The notes: generated by a model from the sequence alone, not told the origin. DNA of 64,000 nucleotides from CAWKDG01 sp963848355 (GCA_963848355.1 CAWKDG010000012.1:1922001-1986000), one strand, 5' to 3'. Counted from the first letter of the stretch, positions 10,508-19,215 are shown. Numbers and translations: made by a program.

Positions 10508-12427
10508 ATGTCGACCACCACCGACTCCATCGGGCGGGTCCTCGCGCGCCGCTACCGGATCGAATCCGCCCTCGGCAGCGGGACCTCCGCGACCGTGTAC
10601 GCAGCCTGGGACGTCGTCCTGCAACGCCGGGTGGCCATCAAGGTGCTCCACCCGGGCCTGGCCGGCGACGGCGCTTTCCTGCGCCGCTTCCGGTACGAGG
10701 CCCAGTCGGCGGCGGCCCTGACCCATCCGCACATCCTCTCCGTCTACGACTGGGGCGAGGACGACGGGGGACCGTTCCTCGTCCTCGAGTACCTGGGGGG
10801 CGGTTCGCTGCGGGACCTGCTCGACAACGGCCGCCGGGTGTCGGTGGCCCAGGCGGCCGCCATCGGGGTCCAGGCGGCCGAGGCCCTCGCCTACGCGCAC
10901 GGGCGCGGCTTCGTCCATCGTGACGTCAAGCCCGCCAACCTCGTCTTCGACGAGGACGGCCGGCTGCGGGTGGCCGACTTCGGTCTGGCCCGGGCCCTGG
11001 CCGAGGCGGCCATGACCGAACCGGCCGGCGCCACCGTGGGCACGGCCCGGTACGCGGCGCCGGAACAGGCCCTCGGACACCCCGTCGACGGACGGGCCGA
11101 CGTCTACTCCCTCGGCCTCGTCCTCTACGAGGCGGTCACCGGCGTCGTGCCCTTCACCGCCGACACCACGGCCGCCACCCTCATGGCCCGGGTGGGGGCG
11201 CGCATCCCGGGCCACGACGGGCTCGGCCCCCTGGCCGACGTCCTCGACGCCGCCGCCGCGCCCGACCGCGACGGACGCATCGACGCCGCCGGTCTGGCCC
11301 GCCGCCTGACCGAGCTCGGGGCCACCCTGGCGTCCCCCGAACCCCTCCCGTTGGCCGGGGCCGGCGGGCGCGGTGTGGCCCAGGCGGGGGCGCGGGCCTT
11401 CGACCGCACCGAGCACGGGATGGCCCCCCGGGCGGGAGCCGAACCCGACCCCGACCCCCGTCGGGCCGACACCGACGCCATGGCCCTGGCCACGGCGGTG
11501 GGCGTGGCCACCGACGATCGCCCGGCCACCGCCCACGCCGCCGGCCCGCGGCGCCGCTGGCCGTGGATCGTCACCATCGTCGTCCTGGTGCTCGCCCTGG
11601 CCGCCGCCGGCGGCGCCTACGCGGCCTCGCGGACCAAGTTCTTCGTCCCCTCGCACCGGTTGCCTTCGCTCACCGGGCTGACCCCGACGGCGGCGACGGC
11701 GGCCGTCAGGGCCGACCGGTTCCACCTCCGCGTCCTGCGCCAGCGGGCGTCGACGACGGTGCCGAGCGGGCGGATCATCCGGCAGATCCCCGGTGCTGCA
11801 ACGGAGCTGAAGCAGGACAGCACGGTGTCGGTGGTGGTCTCCTCGGGACCGCCGCCGGTGCCGGTCCCGTCGCTGGCCGCCATCACCGGGGACTGCGCGG
11901 CCGTCGTGGCCACGTTGAAGGCGGCCAACCTGCACGCGTCGTGCACGCATGCCAACTCGACCACGGTGAAGGCGGGCACGGTCATCTCGTGGACGCCCAC
12001 CGGTCACGCCGTCGAGTTCTCCACCATCGACGTGACCGTCTCGTCGGGGCCGCCGACCGAGACCATCCCGTCGCTCACCGGGTCGACGTGCGCGGGGGCC
12101 ACCACCGCCCTGCAGGCCGTGGGCCTGGTGGCCCAGTGCTCCAGTCAGTACAACAGCACGGTGACGAACGGGGAGGTCGTCTCCTGGAGCCCCACCGGCA
12201 CCGCCCCCGAGGGCACGATCATCGCCATCGTCATCTCCGAAGGGCCCCAGCCCGTGGCCGTCCCCGACGTCGACGGCGACACCGTGGCGCAGGCCATCGC
12301 CGCCCTGGAGACCGCCGGTTTGGTCCCCGCCGCCGACGGGCCCCTCGTGGGCCGGGTCTTCGACAGCTCACCGACGGCGGGAACGCCGGTCCTCCCGGGG
12401 ACGACGGTCACCCTGTACAGCAAGTAG
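10508..12427 (+). CDS. Transmembrane Ser/Thr protein kinase with four PASTA repeats
   Basis: PknB/StkP-class kinase that links cell-wall fragments outside the cell to phosphorylation inside. 639 aa from ATG 10508; longer upstream frames are shadows of ligA. Kinase domain 1-280: glycine loop GSGTSATVYAA, Lys in VAIKVL, catalytic HRDVKPANLVF, DFGLARA, APEQ. A ~90-residue Ala/Pro-rich linker leads to one TM helix (WIVTIVVLVLALAAAGGAYA, ~355-375), then four PASTA units to the C-terminus. PASTA 2 and 3 each hold a Cys pair spaced C-x15-C, suggesting disulfides outside the membrane. Head of a possible run of four genes. Confidence 0.93.
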   Translation: MSTTTDSIGRVLARRYRIESALGSGTSATVYAAWDVVLQRRVAIKVLHPGLAGDGAFLRRFRYEAQSAAALTHPHILSVYDWGEDDGGPFLVLEYLGGGSLRDLLDNGRRVSVAQAAAIGVQAAEALAYAHGRGFVHRDVKPANLVFDEDGRLRVADFGLARALAEAAMTEPAGATVGTARYAAPEQALGHPVDGRADVYSLGLVLYEAVTGVVPFTADTTAATLMARVGARIPGHDGLGPLADVLDAAAAPDRDGRIDAAGLARRLTELGATLASPEPLPLAGAGGRGVAQAGARAFDRTEHGMAPRAGAEPDPDPRRADTDAMALATAVGVATDDRPATAHAAGPRRRWPWIVTIVVLVLALAAAGGAYAASRTKFFVPSHRLPSLTGLTPTAATAAVRADRFHLRVLRQRASTTVPSGRIIRQIPGAATELKQDSTVSVVVSSGPPPVPVPSLAAITGDCAAVVATLKAANLHASCTHANSTTVKAGTVISWTPTGHAVEFSTIDVTVSSGPPTETIPSLTGSTCAGATTALQAVGLVAQCSSQYNSTVTNGEVVSWSPTGTAPEGTIIAIVISEGPQPVAVPDVDGDTVAQAIAALETAGLVPAADGPLVGRVFDSSPTAGTPVLPGTTVTLYSK

Positions 12428-12431
12428 CGAC

Positions 12432-12767
12432 GTGGCCGGAACGAGACAGTCGCCGGGCGCGTCACCGCTCTGCGAGCTCTGCGAAGCGGCCCGCCTCACG
12501 ACCTGGTACCACGAAGACGACGTCTGCTGGATCGCCGACTGCGAGATCTGCTCGGTCCCCATGGTCGTCTGGCGTCACCACGGCACCGAACCACCGGCCG
12601 CCGACCTCGATCACATGCGGGCCGAGCTCGGCCGCGTGGCCGACGACGTCCTCGGGCCGGGGGTGTGGTCCTTCGACGGGGTCATGCGCCAGATCCCCGA
12701 CCACTTCCACTGCCATGCCCGCGATCCCAACTGGTGGGCGAGGCGCTTCACGCCTCGTCGGCCCTGA
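12432..12767 (+). CDS. Small Cys-rich HIT-like protein, function unknown
   Basis: 111 aa, GTG start only 4 bp after the kinase stop, so translation is probably coupled. The N-terminal half has two CxxC pairs (CELC at 15-18 and CEIC at ~38-41) with a further Cys and His between them, typical of a bound zinc. Near the C-terminus DHFHCHARD fits the HxHxH pattern of HIT-superfamily nucleotide hydrolases/transferases. I do not recognise an assigned family. A zinc-containing HIT-like nucleotide-binding protein is an inference from these motifs; the protein is much smaller than GalT but near the size of ordinary HIT domains. Confidence 0.7.
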   Translation: MAGTRQSPGASPLCELCEAARLTTWYHEDDVCWIADCEICSVPMVVWRHHGTEPPAADLDHMRAELGRVADDVLGPGVWSFDGVMRQIPDHFHCHARDPNWWARRFTPRRP

Positions 12768-12778
12768 CCGCTCCCGTC

Positions 12779-13474
12779 GTGCCGCCGCGCCCGGGTGACC
12801 TCCGGCTCGCCGTGAGAACAGGCCGACCGGGCGGCACCGTCTTCGCCGACCGGGCCGACGCCGGCCGCCGCTTGGCGGTGCTCCTCGCACCGCTGCGCAC
12901 CTCCCGGCCCGTGGTGACGGGGATGGCGCGTGGCGGGGTCCCGGTGGCCTCCGAGGTGGCCCGGGTGCTCGCCGCCCCGCTCGACGTCGTCGTGGTGCGC
13001 AAGCTCGGCTGTCCCGGTCAACCCGAGCTCGGACTGGGGGCGCTGGGCGAGGAGGGGGTGTGCCTCGTGAACGAGGCGCTGGTGGCGCGCCTCGACGTCA
13101 CTCGCCACGTCCTCGAGGAGGTGGTCGGGCGGGAGACGGTCGAGCTCGAGCGCCGGCGGCGCCTCTACCGGCGGGACCGGCCACCGGTGACGGTGACGGG
13201 CCGTCCCGTCGTGGTGGTGGACGACGGGCTGGCCACGGGGTTCACCGCCCGCGCCGCCGTCGAGGTCGTGCGCCGGCGCGGTGCGGCCCGTGTCGTCGTG
13301 GCCGTCCCCGTCGGCGCGCCCGGTGCGGTGGCTGCCCTGCGCGCCGTCGCCGACGACGTCGTCTGCATCGAGACGGCCGACCGCTTCTTCGGCATCAGCC
13401 AGTGGTACGGCGATTTCTCGCAGGTGAGCGACGACGAGGTGGTCCGTCTGCTGACCGGGCCGGCGACACCGTGA
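12779..13474 (+). CDS. Phosphoribosyltransferase-domain protein
   Basis: Type-I PRTase fold with unknown substrate. 231 aa from GTG 12779, 11 bp after the previous stop; GTG 12812 (VRTGRPGGTVFADRADAG) is an equally possible start and gives the more usual N-terminus. The PRPP-binding motif is VVVVDDGLATGFTA (~residues 150-165), and ARGGVPVASEVA near 55 is the PP-loop region. Such stand-alone proteins (FADRxxAGRxLA at the N-terminus) are common in bacteria and poorly characterised. It is not a recognisable purine or pyrimidine salvage enzyme. The 3' end is embedded in a 17-bp tandem repeat that runs into the next gene. Confidence 0.8.
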   Translation: MPPRPGDLRLAVRTGRPGGTVFADRADAGRRLAVLLAPLRTSRPVVTGMARGGVPVASEVARVLAAPLDVVVVRKLGCPGQPELGLGALGEEGVCLVNEALVARLDVTRHVLEEVVGRETVELERRRRLYRRDRPPVTVTGRPVVVVDDGLATGFTARAAVEVVRRRGAARVVVAVPVGAPGAVAALRAVADDVVCIETADRFFGISQWYGDFSQVSDDEVVRLLTGPATP

Positions 13475-13528
13475 CACCGGTGACACCGTGACACGGGAGA
13501 CACCGTGACACCGGCGACATCGTGATCA
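13465..13528 (+). repeat. 17-bp tandem repeat spanning a stop and a start codon
   Basis: Three near-perfect copies of GACACCGTGACACCGG plus one base, followed by a degenerate fourth (GACATCGTGATC). The first copy contains the stop codon of the phosphoribosyltransferase gene and the fourth contains the GTG start of the methyltransferase gene. Each unit has a GTGA, so each could mimic a coupled start/stop. Confidence 0.85.
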
Positions 13529-14592
13529 AGTACCTCGGCTCCAAGCGCCGCCTCGTCCCCGTCCTCGGGCAGATGCTCGAACGGGCCCAGGCGCGCACCG
13601 CTCTCGACCTCTTCACGGGGACGACGCGCGTGGCCCAGGCCTTCAAGGCGGCCGGGGCCGAGGTCACCGCCGTCGACACCACCCGGTGTGCGTCGGTGCT
13701 GGCCGGGTGTTACGTCGCCACCGACGCCGACACCGTCGACCGCCCCGCCCTGGAGAAGGCGGTGGCCCACCTGGACGGCCTGCCCGGGCGCGCCGGGTAC
13801 GTCACCGAGACCTTCTGCGTCCGGTCGCGTTTCTTCCAGCCGCACAACGGCGAGCGCATCGACGCCGTCCGCTCGGCCATCGACGCCGAGTACGGCGGTT
13901 CCGTGCTCGAACCGGTCCTTCTCACCGCCTTGTTGGAAGCGGCCGACCGGGTCGACTCCACCACCGGCGTGCAGATGGCCTACGTGAAGCAGTGGGCGGC
14001 CCGCTCGTTCCGGCCGCTCGAGCTGAGGGTGCCCGAGCTCCTGCCGGGACCGGGCCACGCCGTGCGGGGCGACGCCTGTGCGGTGGTGGCCGGGCTCGGG
14101 CCGTTCGACCTCGCCTACCTCGACCCGCCGTACAACCAGCACCGCTACGAGGCGAACTATCACATCTGGGAGACGCTGGTGGCCTGGGACGCCCCGGCCC
14201 ACTACGGGGTGGCCTGCAAGCGGACCGAGATCCGCGAGGGGCCGCGCAGCGCCTTCAATTCGCGCCGGACGATGCTCGGATCGCTGGCCCAGGTGATCCG
14301 CGACGTCCGGGCCGGCGTGGTCGTCCTGTCCTACAACGACGAGTCGTGGATCGACCTCGACACCCTGATCGAGATGTGCCGGGTGCGCGGGCACGTGGAG
14401 GTCCTCGCCTTCCCCTCCACCCGCTACGTGGGTGCCCGCATCGGCATCCACAACCCGGCGGGGGAGCGGGTCGGCACCGTGGGCCGCTTGCGCAACCTCG
14501 AGTACGTCCTGGTGGCGGGTGCTCGGGCGCAGGTCCGCCATCTGGTGGCGCCGTGGCGGGACCTGTCGGCGGCGACGGCGGCGGCAAGTTGA
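13522..14592 (+). CDS. D12-class DNA adenine N6-methyltransferase
   Basis: 356 aa from GTG 13522. Sequence opens IKYLGSKRRLVP, as in Dam/D12 enzymes; SAM-binding motif I is DLFTGTTRVAQAF (~28-40) and the catalytic motif IV is DPPYNQHRYEANYH (~203). It should methylate adenine in an unknown recognition site. No restriction endonuclease, specificity subunit or Vsr-like gene is nearby, so it reads as an orphan methyltransferase; a role in epigenetic control or as a remnant of a restriction system cannot be told apart. Its start codon lies in the 17-bp tandem repeat shared with the upstream gene. Confidence 0.85.
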   Translation: MIKYLGSKRRLVPVLGQMLERAQARTALDLFTGTTRVAQAFKAAGAEVTAVDTTRCASVLAGCYVATDADTVDRPALEKAVAHLDGLPGRAGYVTETFCVRSRFFQPHNGERIDAVRSAIDAEYGGSVLEPVLLTALLEAADRVDSTTGVQMAYVKQWAARSFRPLELRVPELLPGPGHAVRGDACAVVAGLGPFDLAYLDPPYNQHRYEANYHIWETLVAWDAPAHYGVACKRTEIREGPRSAFNSRRTMLGSLAQVIRDVRAGVVVLSYNDESWIDLDTLIEMCRVRGHVEVLAFPSTRYVGARIGIHNPAGERVGTVGRLRNLEYVLVAGARAQVRHLVAPWRDLSAATAAAS

Positions 14593-14676
14593 CCACCTGC
14601 GGTTGCCCTGTCAACGTGGGCGGCGCCCGGGATCGGTTCCGGACGGGACGGGCACCACGAGCAGGGAGGACTCGAC

Positions 14677-15570
14677 ATGGGAGCGCTCGACGGTCGGGTG
14701 GCGATCATCACGGGGGCCGGCCGCGGGATCGGCCGCGAGCACGCCCTGTTGTTCGCCGCCGAAGGGGCGAAGGTCGTCGTGAACGACCTGGGCGGGGCCG
14801 TCGACGGATCCGGTGACGACCGCACCCCGGCCCAGCAGGTGGTGGACGAGATCCGCGCCATGGGGGCCGAGGCCATGGCCAACGACGACGACGTGGCCGA
14901 CTGGGAAGGTGGCCGGCGACTGGTGGCGGCCACGGTCGAGGCGTTCGGCGACCTGCACGTCCTCGTGAACAACGCCGGCATCCTGCGCGACAAGATGCTC
15001 GTCAACATGTCGACCGAGGAGTGGGACTCGGTCATCCACGTCCACCTGAAGGGCCACTTCGTCCCCACCCGCCATGCGGCGGGCTACTGGCGCGAGAAGG
15101 TCAAGGACGGACGCGAGGTACGCGCCGCCATCGTGAACACCTCGTCCACCTCAGGCCTGCTCGGGAACCCGGGGCAGACCAATTACGGTGCCGCCAAGGC
15201 CGGCATCGCCGCCTTCACCGTCATCGCCGCCCAGGAGCTCGCCCGCTACGGCGTGCGCGTCAACGCCATCGCCCCGGCGGCGCGGACGCGGATGACCGAA
15301 CAGACACCGGGACTGGGTGACATCGTGAAGGCCCCGAACGACCCCGCCGCCTTCGACGTGTGGAACCCGGCCAACATCTCGCCGCTCGTGGCCTACCTCT
15401 CGACCGAGACGTGCCCCCTCACCGGCAAGGTCCTCTTCGTCCAGGGCGGGCAGGTCCGCCTCTTCCAGCCGTGGACGATGACCGACACCCTGGAGAAGCA
15501 CGACCGGTGGACGGTGGCCGAGCTGGCCGAGCAGCTTCCCGGTGTGATCGGGGCGGACGCCCCCGGCTGA
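14677..15570 (+). CDS. SDR-family 3-hydroxyacyl-CoA dehydrogenase-like oxidoreductase
   Basis: 297 aa short-chain dehydrogenase. NAD-binding TGAGRGIG at residues 11-18, DLGG acidic turn near 38, NNAGILRDKM near 100, catalytic Ser (NTSSTSG) near 155 and YxxxK as NYGAAKAG near 168. The DLGG/NNAG-ILRDK pattern and length resemble the dehydrogenase part of peroxisomal multifunctional enzyme 2, pointing to beta-oxidation of fatty acids or steroid side chains. A Shine-Dalgarno AGGGAGG sits 8 nt before ATG 14677, so this gene is leadered. No other beta-oxidation gene adjoins it. Confidence 0.85.
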   Translation: MGALDGRVAIITGAGRGIGREHALLFAAEGAKVVVNDLGGAVDGSGDDRTPAQQVVDEIRAMGAEAMANDDDVADWEGGRRLVAATVEAFGDLHVLVNNAGILRDKMLVNMSTEEWDSVIHVHLKGHFVPTRHAAGYWREKVKDGREVRAAIVNTSSTSGLLGNPGQTNYGAAKAGIAAFTVIAAQELARYGVRVNAIAPAARTRMTEQTPGLGDIVKAPNDPAAFDVWNPANISPLVAYLSTETCPLTGKVLFVQGGQVRLFQPWTMTDTLEKHDRWTVAELAEQLPGVIGADAPG

Positions 15571-15623
15571 GCGGACCCGGCTGAACGACCCCGGGGCCCG
15601 GAACCGGCCCCCGGAGCCGGAAG

Positions 15624-15629
15624 TATCGT
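15624..15629 (+). promoter_or_regulatory. -10-like box TATCGT before the MFS transporter gene
   Basis: TATCGT ends 9 nt before GTG 15639, compatible with a leaderless or near-leaderless transcript. Confidence 0.35.
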
Positions 15630-15638
15630 GGCGGCGTT

Positions 15639-17294
15639 GTGAGCCCGCCCCACGACCCCCCCGGAGACCGTGACGGGCCACGCCCCGGCTCGGGCGGCGA
15701 GGACGTGGCGTCGGGATCGGATCCCGACGAGCTGGCCTACGGCGCCGGCGGGGGCGAGGAGTTCGCCGTCGTCCCCTGGCCGCTGCTGCTGCGGGAGCGG
15801 GTGCACCGCCGCGCCCGGGAGAGCGACCGTTACCGCTGGTTGGTCCTGGCCGTCACCCTGAGCGGGCTGCTGTCGAGCAACATCTTGTTCACCGTCTTCG
15901 TGGTGGCGCTGCCCAAGGTGGCCCGTTCCCTGCACACCACCGTCCCCACCGTCACCTGGGTCGTCACCGGACCACTGCTCGCCGTCGCCGTCATGGCGCC
16001 GCTGGCGGGGAAGCTGTCGGACCGTTGGGGGCACCGACGCTTCTATCTCATCGGGATGGTCAATCTCCTCGTCGTGGCCACCTTGTCGGCAGCGGCGCCC
16101 AACGTCGGCGTCCTCATCTTCGCCCGCGTCCTCGGCGGAGCCGTCGGTGCCGGGCTCGGGGCCTCCTCCATGGCCCTCGTCCTCGGGGCCTTCGACCGCG
16201 GTGACCGGGTGAAGGCGATGGGGTGGTGGTCCCTCGTGGGCGCGGGCGGCCCCGTCCTCGGCGTGGCCATCGGCGGGCCCATCATCCAGACCATCGGCTG
16301 GCGCTGGATGTTCGTGCTCGAGGTCGTGATCGGTGCCGTCGCCCTCGTCCTCGCCCTCCTCGTCCTCCCCGAGCACGCCGCCGGCCGGGCCCGCACGCGG
16401 GCGGGGGGGCCGCCCCTCGACATCGGCGGTGCCGTCTTCGTCATCACCGCCGTCGGAAGCCTCCTCTTCGGCCTCAACCGTGGTCCCGTCCTCGGGTGGC
16501 GCAGCCCCTTCGTCATCGGCGCCTTCGTCCTGTCCGTCGTGGCCGGCATCGTGCTCGTCCTCGTCGAGCGCCGGGTCGAGGACCCGCTGGTGCCGCTGCA
16601 CTACCTGCGACAGCGCAACTTCTCCTTTCCCATCGGTGCCCAGATGTTCTCCAACTTCGCCTACCTCGGCGGCTTCTTCCTCTCGCCGCTGCTGCTCGAA
16701 GAGGTCTACGGCCACGGCGAATCGGCGGCCGGCCTGCTCGTGATCCCCCGGCCCCTCACCTTCTCCCTGGTGGCGCCCATCGCCGGCTACGTCGCCGTCC
16801 GTATCGGCGAGCGGACCGCGGCGGTCACCGGGACCCTGTGCGTGGTGGCGTCGATGGGGGTCTTCGCCCTGACGGGCCGGAGCACGGGCATCGCGCTCGT
16901 CGAGGTCGCCCTCGTGCTGTCGGGCATCGGTCTCGGGGTGGCGTCGCCCTCCATCGCCTCGAGCATGGCCAACGTCTTCGACCAGAGCGCGTTGGGCACG
17001 GCGGCGGCCACCCAGCAGCTCATGACCCAGATCTCCACGGTGGCCGGGATCCAGGTCATCCAGACGGTGCAGTCGTCGCAGGCCCACGGACACGGGTTCG
17101 CGCTGCTGCCGTCGTTCCACGTCGCCTTCCTCGTCGGCGGCATCGTCGCCGTCGGGGGCGTGGTCTGTGCCGCTTTCGTCCGCTCGGCCGACCGCCCCGG
17201 CGGCCGCCCGGCGGTGAACGCCGCCACCGCCACCGGCGATCTGTCGGCGGTCGTCATCGATCCTGGGGACGCCGCCGCGGCCGCCGCCGGCTGA
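15639..17294 (+). CDS. MFS drug/metabolite exporter, DHA2 (14-TM) type
   Basis: 551 aa inner-membrane proton-coupled exporter. A ~60-residue acidic cytoplasmic N-terminus precedes the first helix (WLVLAVTLSGLLSSNILFTVF). Motif A appears as GKLSDRWGHRRFYL (~128), and the motif-C region is GGPVLGVAIGGPI. About 14 hydrophobic segments fit the DHA2 group (EmrB/LfrA type). Substrate cannot be told. The gene stands alone between an SDR gene and a sigma factor gene; no MarR or TetR regulator is adjacent. Confidence 0.88.
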   Translation: MSPPHDPPGDRDGPRPGSGGEDVASGSDPDELAYGAGGGEEFAVVPWPLLLRERVHRRARESDRYRWLVLAVTLSGLLSSNILFTVFVVALPKVARSLHTTVPTVTWVVTGPLLAVAVMAPLAGKLSDRWGHRRFYLIGMVNLLVVATLSAAAPNVGVLIFARVLGGAVGAGLGASSMALVLGAFDRGDRVKAMGWWSLVGAGGPVLGVAIGGPIIQTIGWRWMFVLEVVIGAVALVLALLVLPEHAAGRARTRAGGPPLDIGGAVFVITAVGSLLFGLNRGPVLGWRSPFVIGAFVLSVVAGIVLVLVERRVEDPLVPLHYLRQRNFSFPIGAQMFSNFAYLGGFFLSPLLLEEVYGHGESAAGLLVIPRPLTFSLVAPIAGYVAVRIGERTAAVTGTLCVVASMGVFALTGRSTGIALVEVALVLSGIGLGVASPSIASSMANVFDQSALGTAAATQQLMTQISTVAGIQVIQTVQSSQAHGHGFALLPSFHVAFLVGGIVAVGGVVCAAFVRSADRPGGRPAVNAATATGDLSAVVIDPGDAAAAAAG

Positions 17295-17384
17295 CACGCT
17301 GTCGCGCACCGGGCGCAGAGCGGGAGCGCGGTCCCGGGCTGACGGGGTGTCACCCGAACGGGTGGTGCGCGGGATCGTAGAGGT

Positions 17385-17849
17385 GTGGCCCCGACCGACG
17401 GTGAGGTCTATCGGAAGTACGCCGACGACCTGACCCGCTTCGCCACGGGGTTGGTCGGCCCCAGCGATGCCGCTGACGTGGTTTCCGACGCCGTCCTCCA
17501 CTGCCTCGACTCGCGGTCGTGGGTGACGGTGACGCAAAAGCGTGCCTACCTCTACCGCAGCGTCTACAACGAGGCCGCCAAGTTCCACCGTGCCACGAGA
17601 CGCCGCAGGTCCCGGGAACGGCAGGCGGCACTGCTCGAGTCGGTCGACGCCCCCGAGGTCCGACCCGAGGTCCTCTCCCCCGTCGCCCGACTGAGCATCC
17701 GGCAACGCGCCGTCATCGTCCTCACCTACTGGGACGACCTCGATCCGGCCGCCATCGCCGCCCTCCTCGACATCAGTGATGGCTCGGTGAGGCGTCATCT
17801 CGCTCGTGGACGGTCCCGCCTGAAGGAGACTCTCGATGCCGACGACTGA
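17385..17849 (+). CDS. ECF-type RNA polymerase sigma factor
   Basis: 154 aa, GTG start. Region 2 is VYRKYADDLTRFATGLVGPSDAADVVSDAVL, region 4 is RQRAVIVLTYWDDLDPAAIAALLDISDGSVRRHLARGR with the helix-turn-helix. Compact like the SigE-family actinobacterial ECFs. It overlaps the next gene by 14 bp, so the two are cotranscribed, and the partner (a one-TM protein with a short cytoplasmic part) is the likely anti-sigma or sensor. A GATCGT box ends 6 nt before the start. The stimulus is unknown. Confidence 0.88.
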   Translation: MAPTDGEVYRKYADDLTRFATGLVGPSDAADVVSDAVLHCLDSRSWVTVTQKRAYLYRSVYNEAAKFHRATRRRRSRERQAALLESVDAPEVRPEVLSPVARLSIRQRAVIVLTYWDDLDPAAIAALLDISDGSVRRHLARGRSRLKETLDADD

Positions 17850-19215
17850 CACCTCCGATCTGCACATCCGATCGCTGATCGCCGAGCTGATCGGGTCCGC
17901 TCCCCAGGCGCCCTCTCTCCCCGAACTGGAGTGGAGGGATCCTCGTCGGTCCCGTCCCCGCCGCCTCCGACTCCGCCGCCCCGGGCGCCGCCGCCAACGG
18001 CCGGCGTTGCTCGGAGCAGGCCTGGTTCTCCTCCTGACGTCGGTGCTGGTGTTCGTGACCGCGGTCGGAGAAAGACAACCGGCGGCGGCGGCGCAGCTCC
18101 GGACGATCGCCGCCCATGCGGCCGACCAACCCGTTCTCCGCCTCGGACGAGACCAATGGCTCGTGACCACACAGGTGTATGTCACCTCTCTGGTCGTGAC
18201 CTCGGCCCGCTCCCTACCGGGCAGCCGCGCACGGGCCACCGTCACCGTGACCGACACCCAGTGGTCCAACGACGTCGGGCAGGCCTGCATCTCGAGCTCG
18301 TCGAGCCCGGCTCGGTTCGCGTCGAATGCCGACAAGACAGCGTGGTTGTCGACCGGGTTGTCGGACGACCCGACGGAGCAGCCAGTCGCGAGCTGCCCCC
18401 TGTTCGTCAGTGCCGACGAAACCAACGGTTTCGCCGCCGGCATCGGGGCGGTCGATGACTCGAGTCTGCCCCGCAGTCCGCCCGCGCTCGCCCGTGAACT
18501 GCGGAGGGCGACGACCGGCGTCCAAGGCCTGGACCGATCCCAACGTGGGAGCGACCCCGGATTCGATCAGGCGGTCGCGCTCCTGATCGGGCCCCTGACG
18601 GGAACGACCAAGTCGTTCGATGCCGCCGTCTACCGGGCGCTGGCCCTTCGTCCCGGCATCCACCAACTCGGTCCGATGACGACGCAGTCAGGAGCGACCG
18701 GTCTCGGGTTCTCGGCCGGCTCCGGCCCGGAACGGCCGATCATCATCGTGGACCCCGGTACCGGAGCCCTGCTCGAGGCCCGAAACATCCGGACCCGCAC
18801 CGCCCTGTACGACCTGGCCGGACTCGGGCGATCGTTCGGCTCGTCCGGATCCGTCGTCGTCTCCGACGCAGTAGGCGCCGATTTCGGGAAGGTCCGCTGG
18901 ATCGACCCCGTTGGTTCACCGACCGTCGTCGCCACCGACGCGATTCCCTCCGACTTGAAACCGCCGCCACCGCCGACCGCACTGATAACGGCCACGGCCA
19001 GACGCGGTGTCGGCGCCGCCCCTCTCTCGGCGCTCCAGGAGCGCCTGGAAACGCTCTTCGGCACCCCCGGCGACGGATCGGGTTACAACCCGGCCCCCGG
19101 CGGGGGCATCCTCTCGTTCACCTTGAGCGGATCACGCAAACAGGCAGAGGAATGTGCCGACGCTCTGCGGCGCTCGGCCCTGATCGCCTCGGTGGCGGTC
19201 CGGTTCGGACAGTAA
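17836..19215 (+). CDS. One-TM extracytoplasmic protein, putative anti-sigma partner (CU044_5270-like)
   Basis: 459 aa. Cytoplasmic N-terminus of ~55 residues ending in a very Arg-rich stretch (RRSRPRRLRLRRPGRRRQR), a TM helix (ALLGAGLVLLLTSVLVFVTAV, ~55-75), then a ~385-residue outside domain. The position (14-bp overlap with the sigma gene) and topology match actinobacterial sigma-associated proteins of the CU044_5270 type. No zinc HxxxCxxC anti-sigma motif is present in the short cytoplasmic part. Two Cys pairs in the outer domain may form disulfides. Function as anti-sigma is inference from context. Confidence 0.7.
   Translation: MPTTDTSDLHIRSLIAELIGSAPQAPSLPELEWRDPRRSRPRRLRLRRPGRRRQRPALLGAGLVLLLTSVLVFVTAVGERQPAAAAQLRTIAAHAADQPVLRLGRDQWLVTTQVYVTSLVVTSARSLPGSRARATVTVTDTQWSNDVGQACISSSSSPARFASNADKTAWLSTGLSDDPTEQPVASCPLFVSADETNGFAAGIGAVDDSSLPRSPPALARELRRATTGVQGLDRSQRGSDPGFDQAVALLIGPLTGTTKSFDAAVYRALALRPGIHQLGPMTTQSGATGLGFSAGSGPERPIIIVDPGTGALLEARNIRTRTALYDLAGLGRSFGSSGSVVVSDAVGADFGKVRWIDPVGSPTVVATDAIPSDLKPPPPPTALITATARRGVGAAPLSALQERLETLFGTPGDGSGYNPAPGGGILSFTLSGSRKQAEECADALRRSALIASVAVRFGQ

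Noticed and set aside
12665..12778. Long N-terminal extension of the phosphoribosyltransferase
   Set aside because: It overlaps the upstream HIT-like gene and shows no protein-like conservation; starts at 12779 or 12812 suit the family.
13522..14592. Restriction-modification or defence island
   Set aside because: No endonuclease, helicase, toxin or integrase gene within 10 kb; only the lone methyltransferase.
15393..18443. 1016-codon open frame on the minus strand
   Set aside because: Antisense shadow of the MFS, sigma and partner genes; low-complexity Gly/Arg/Asp/His composition typical of GC-rich antisense frames.
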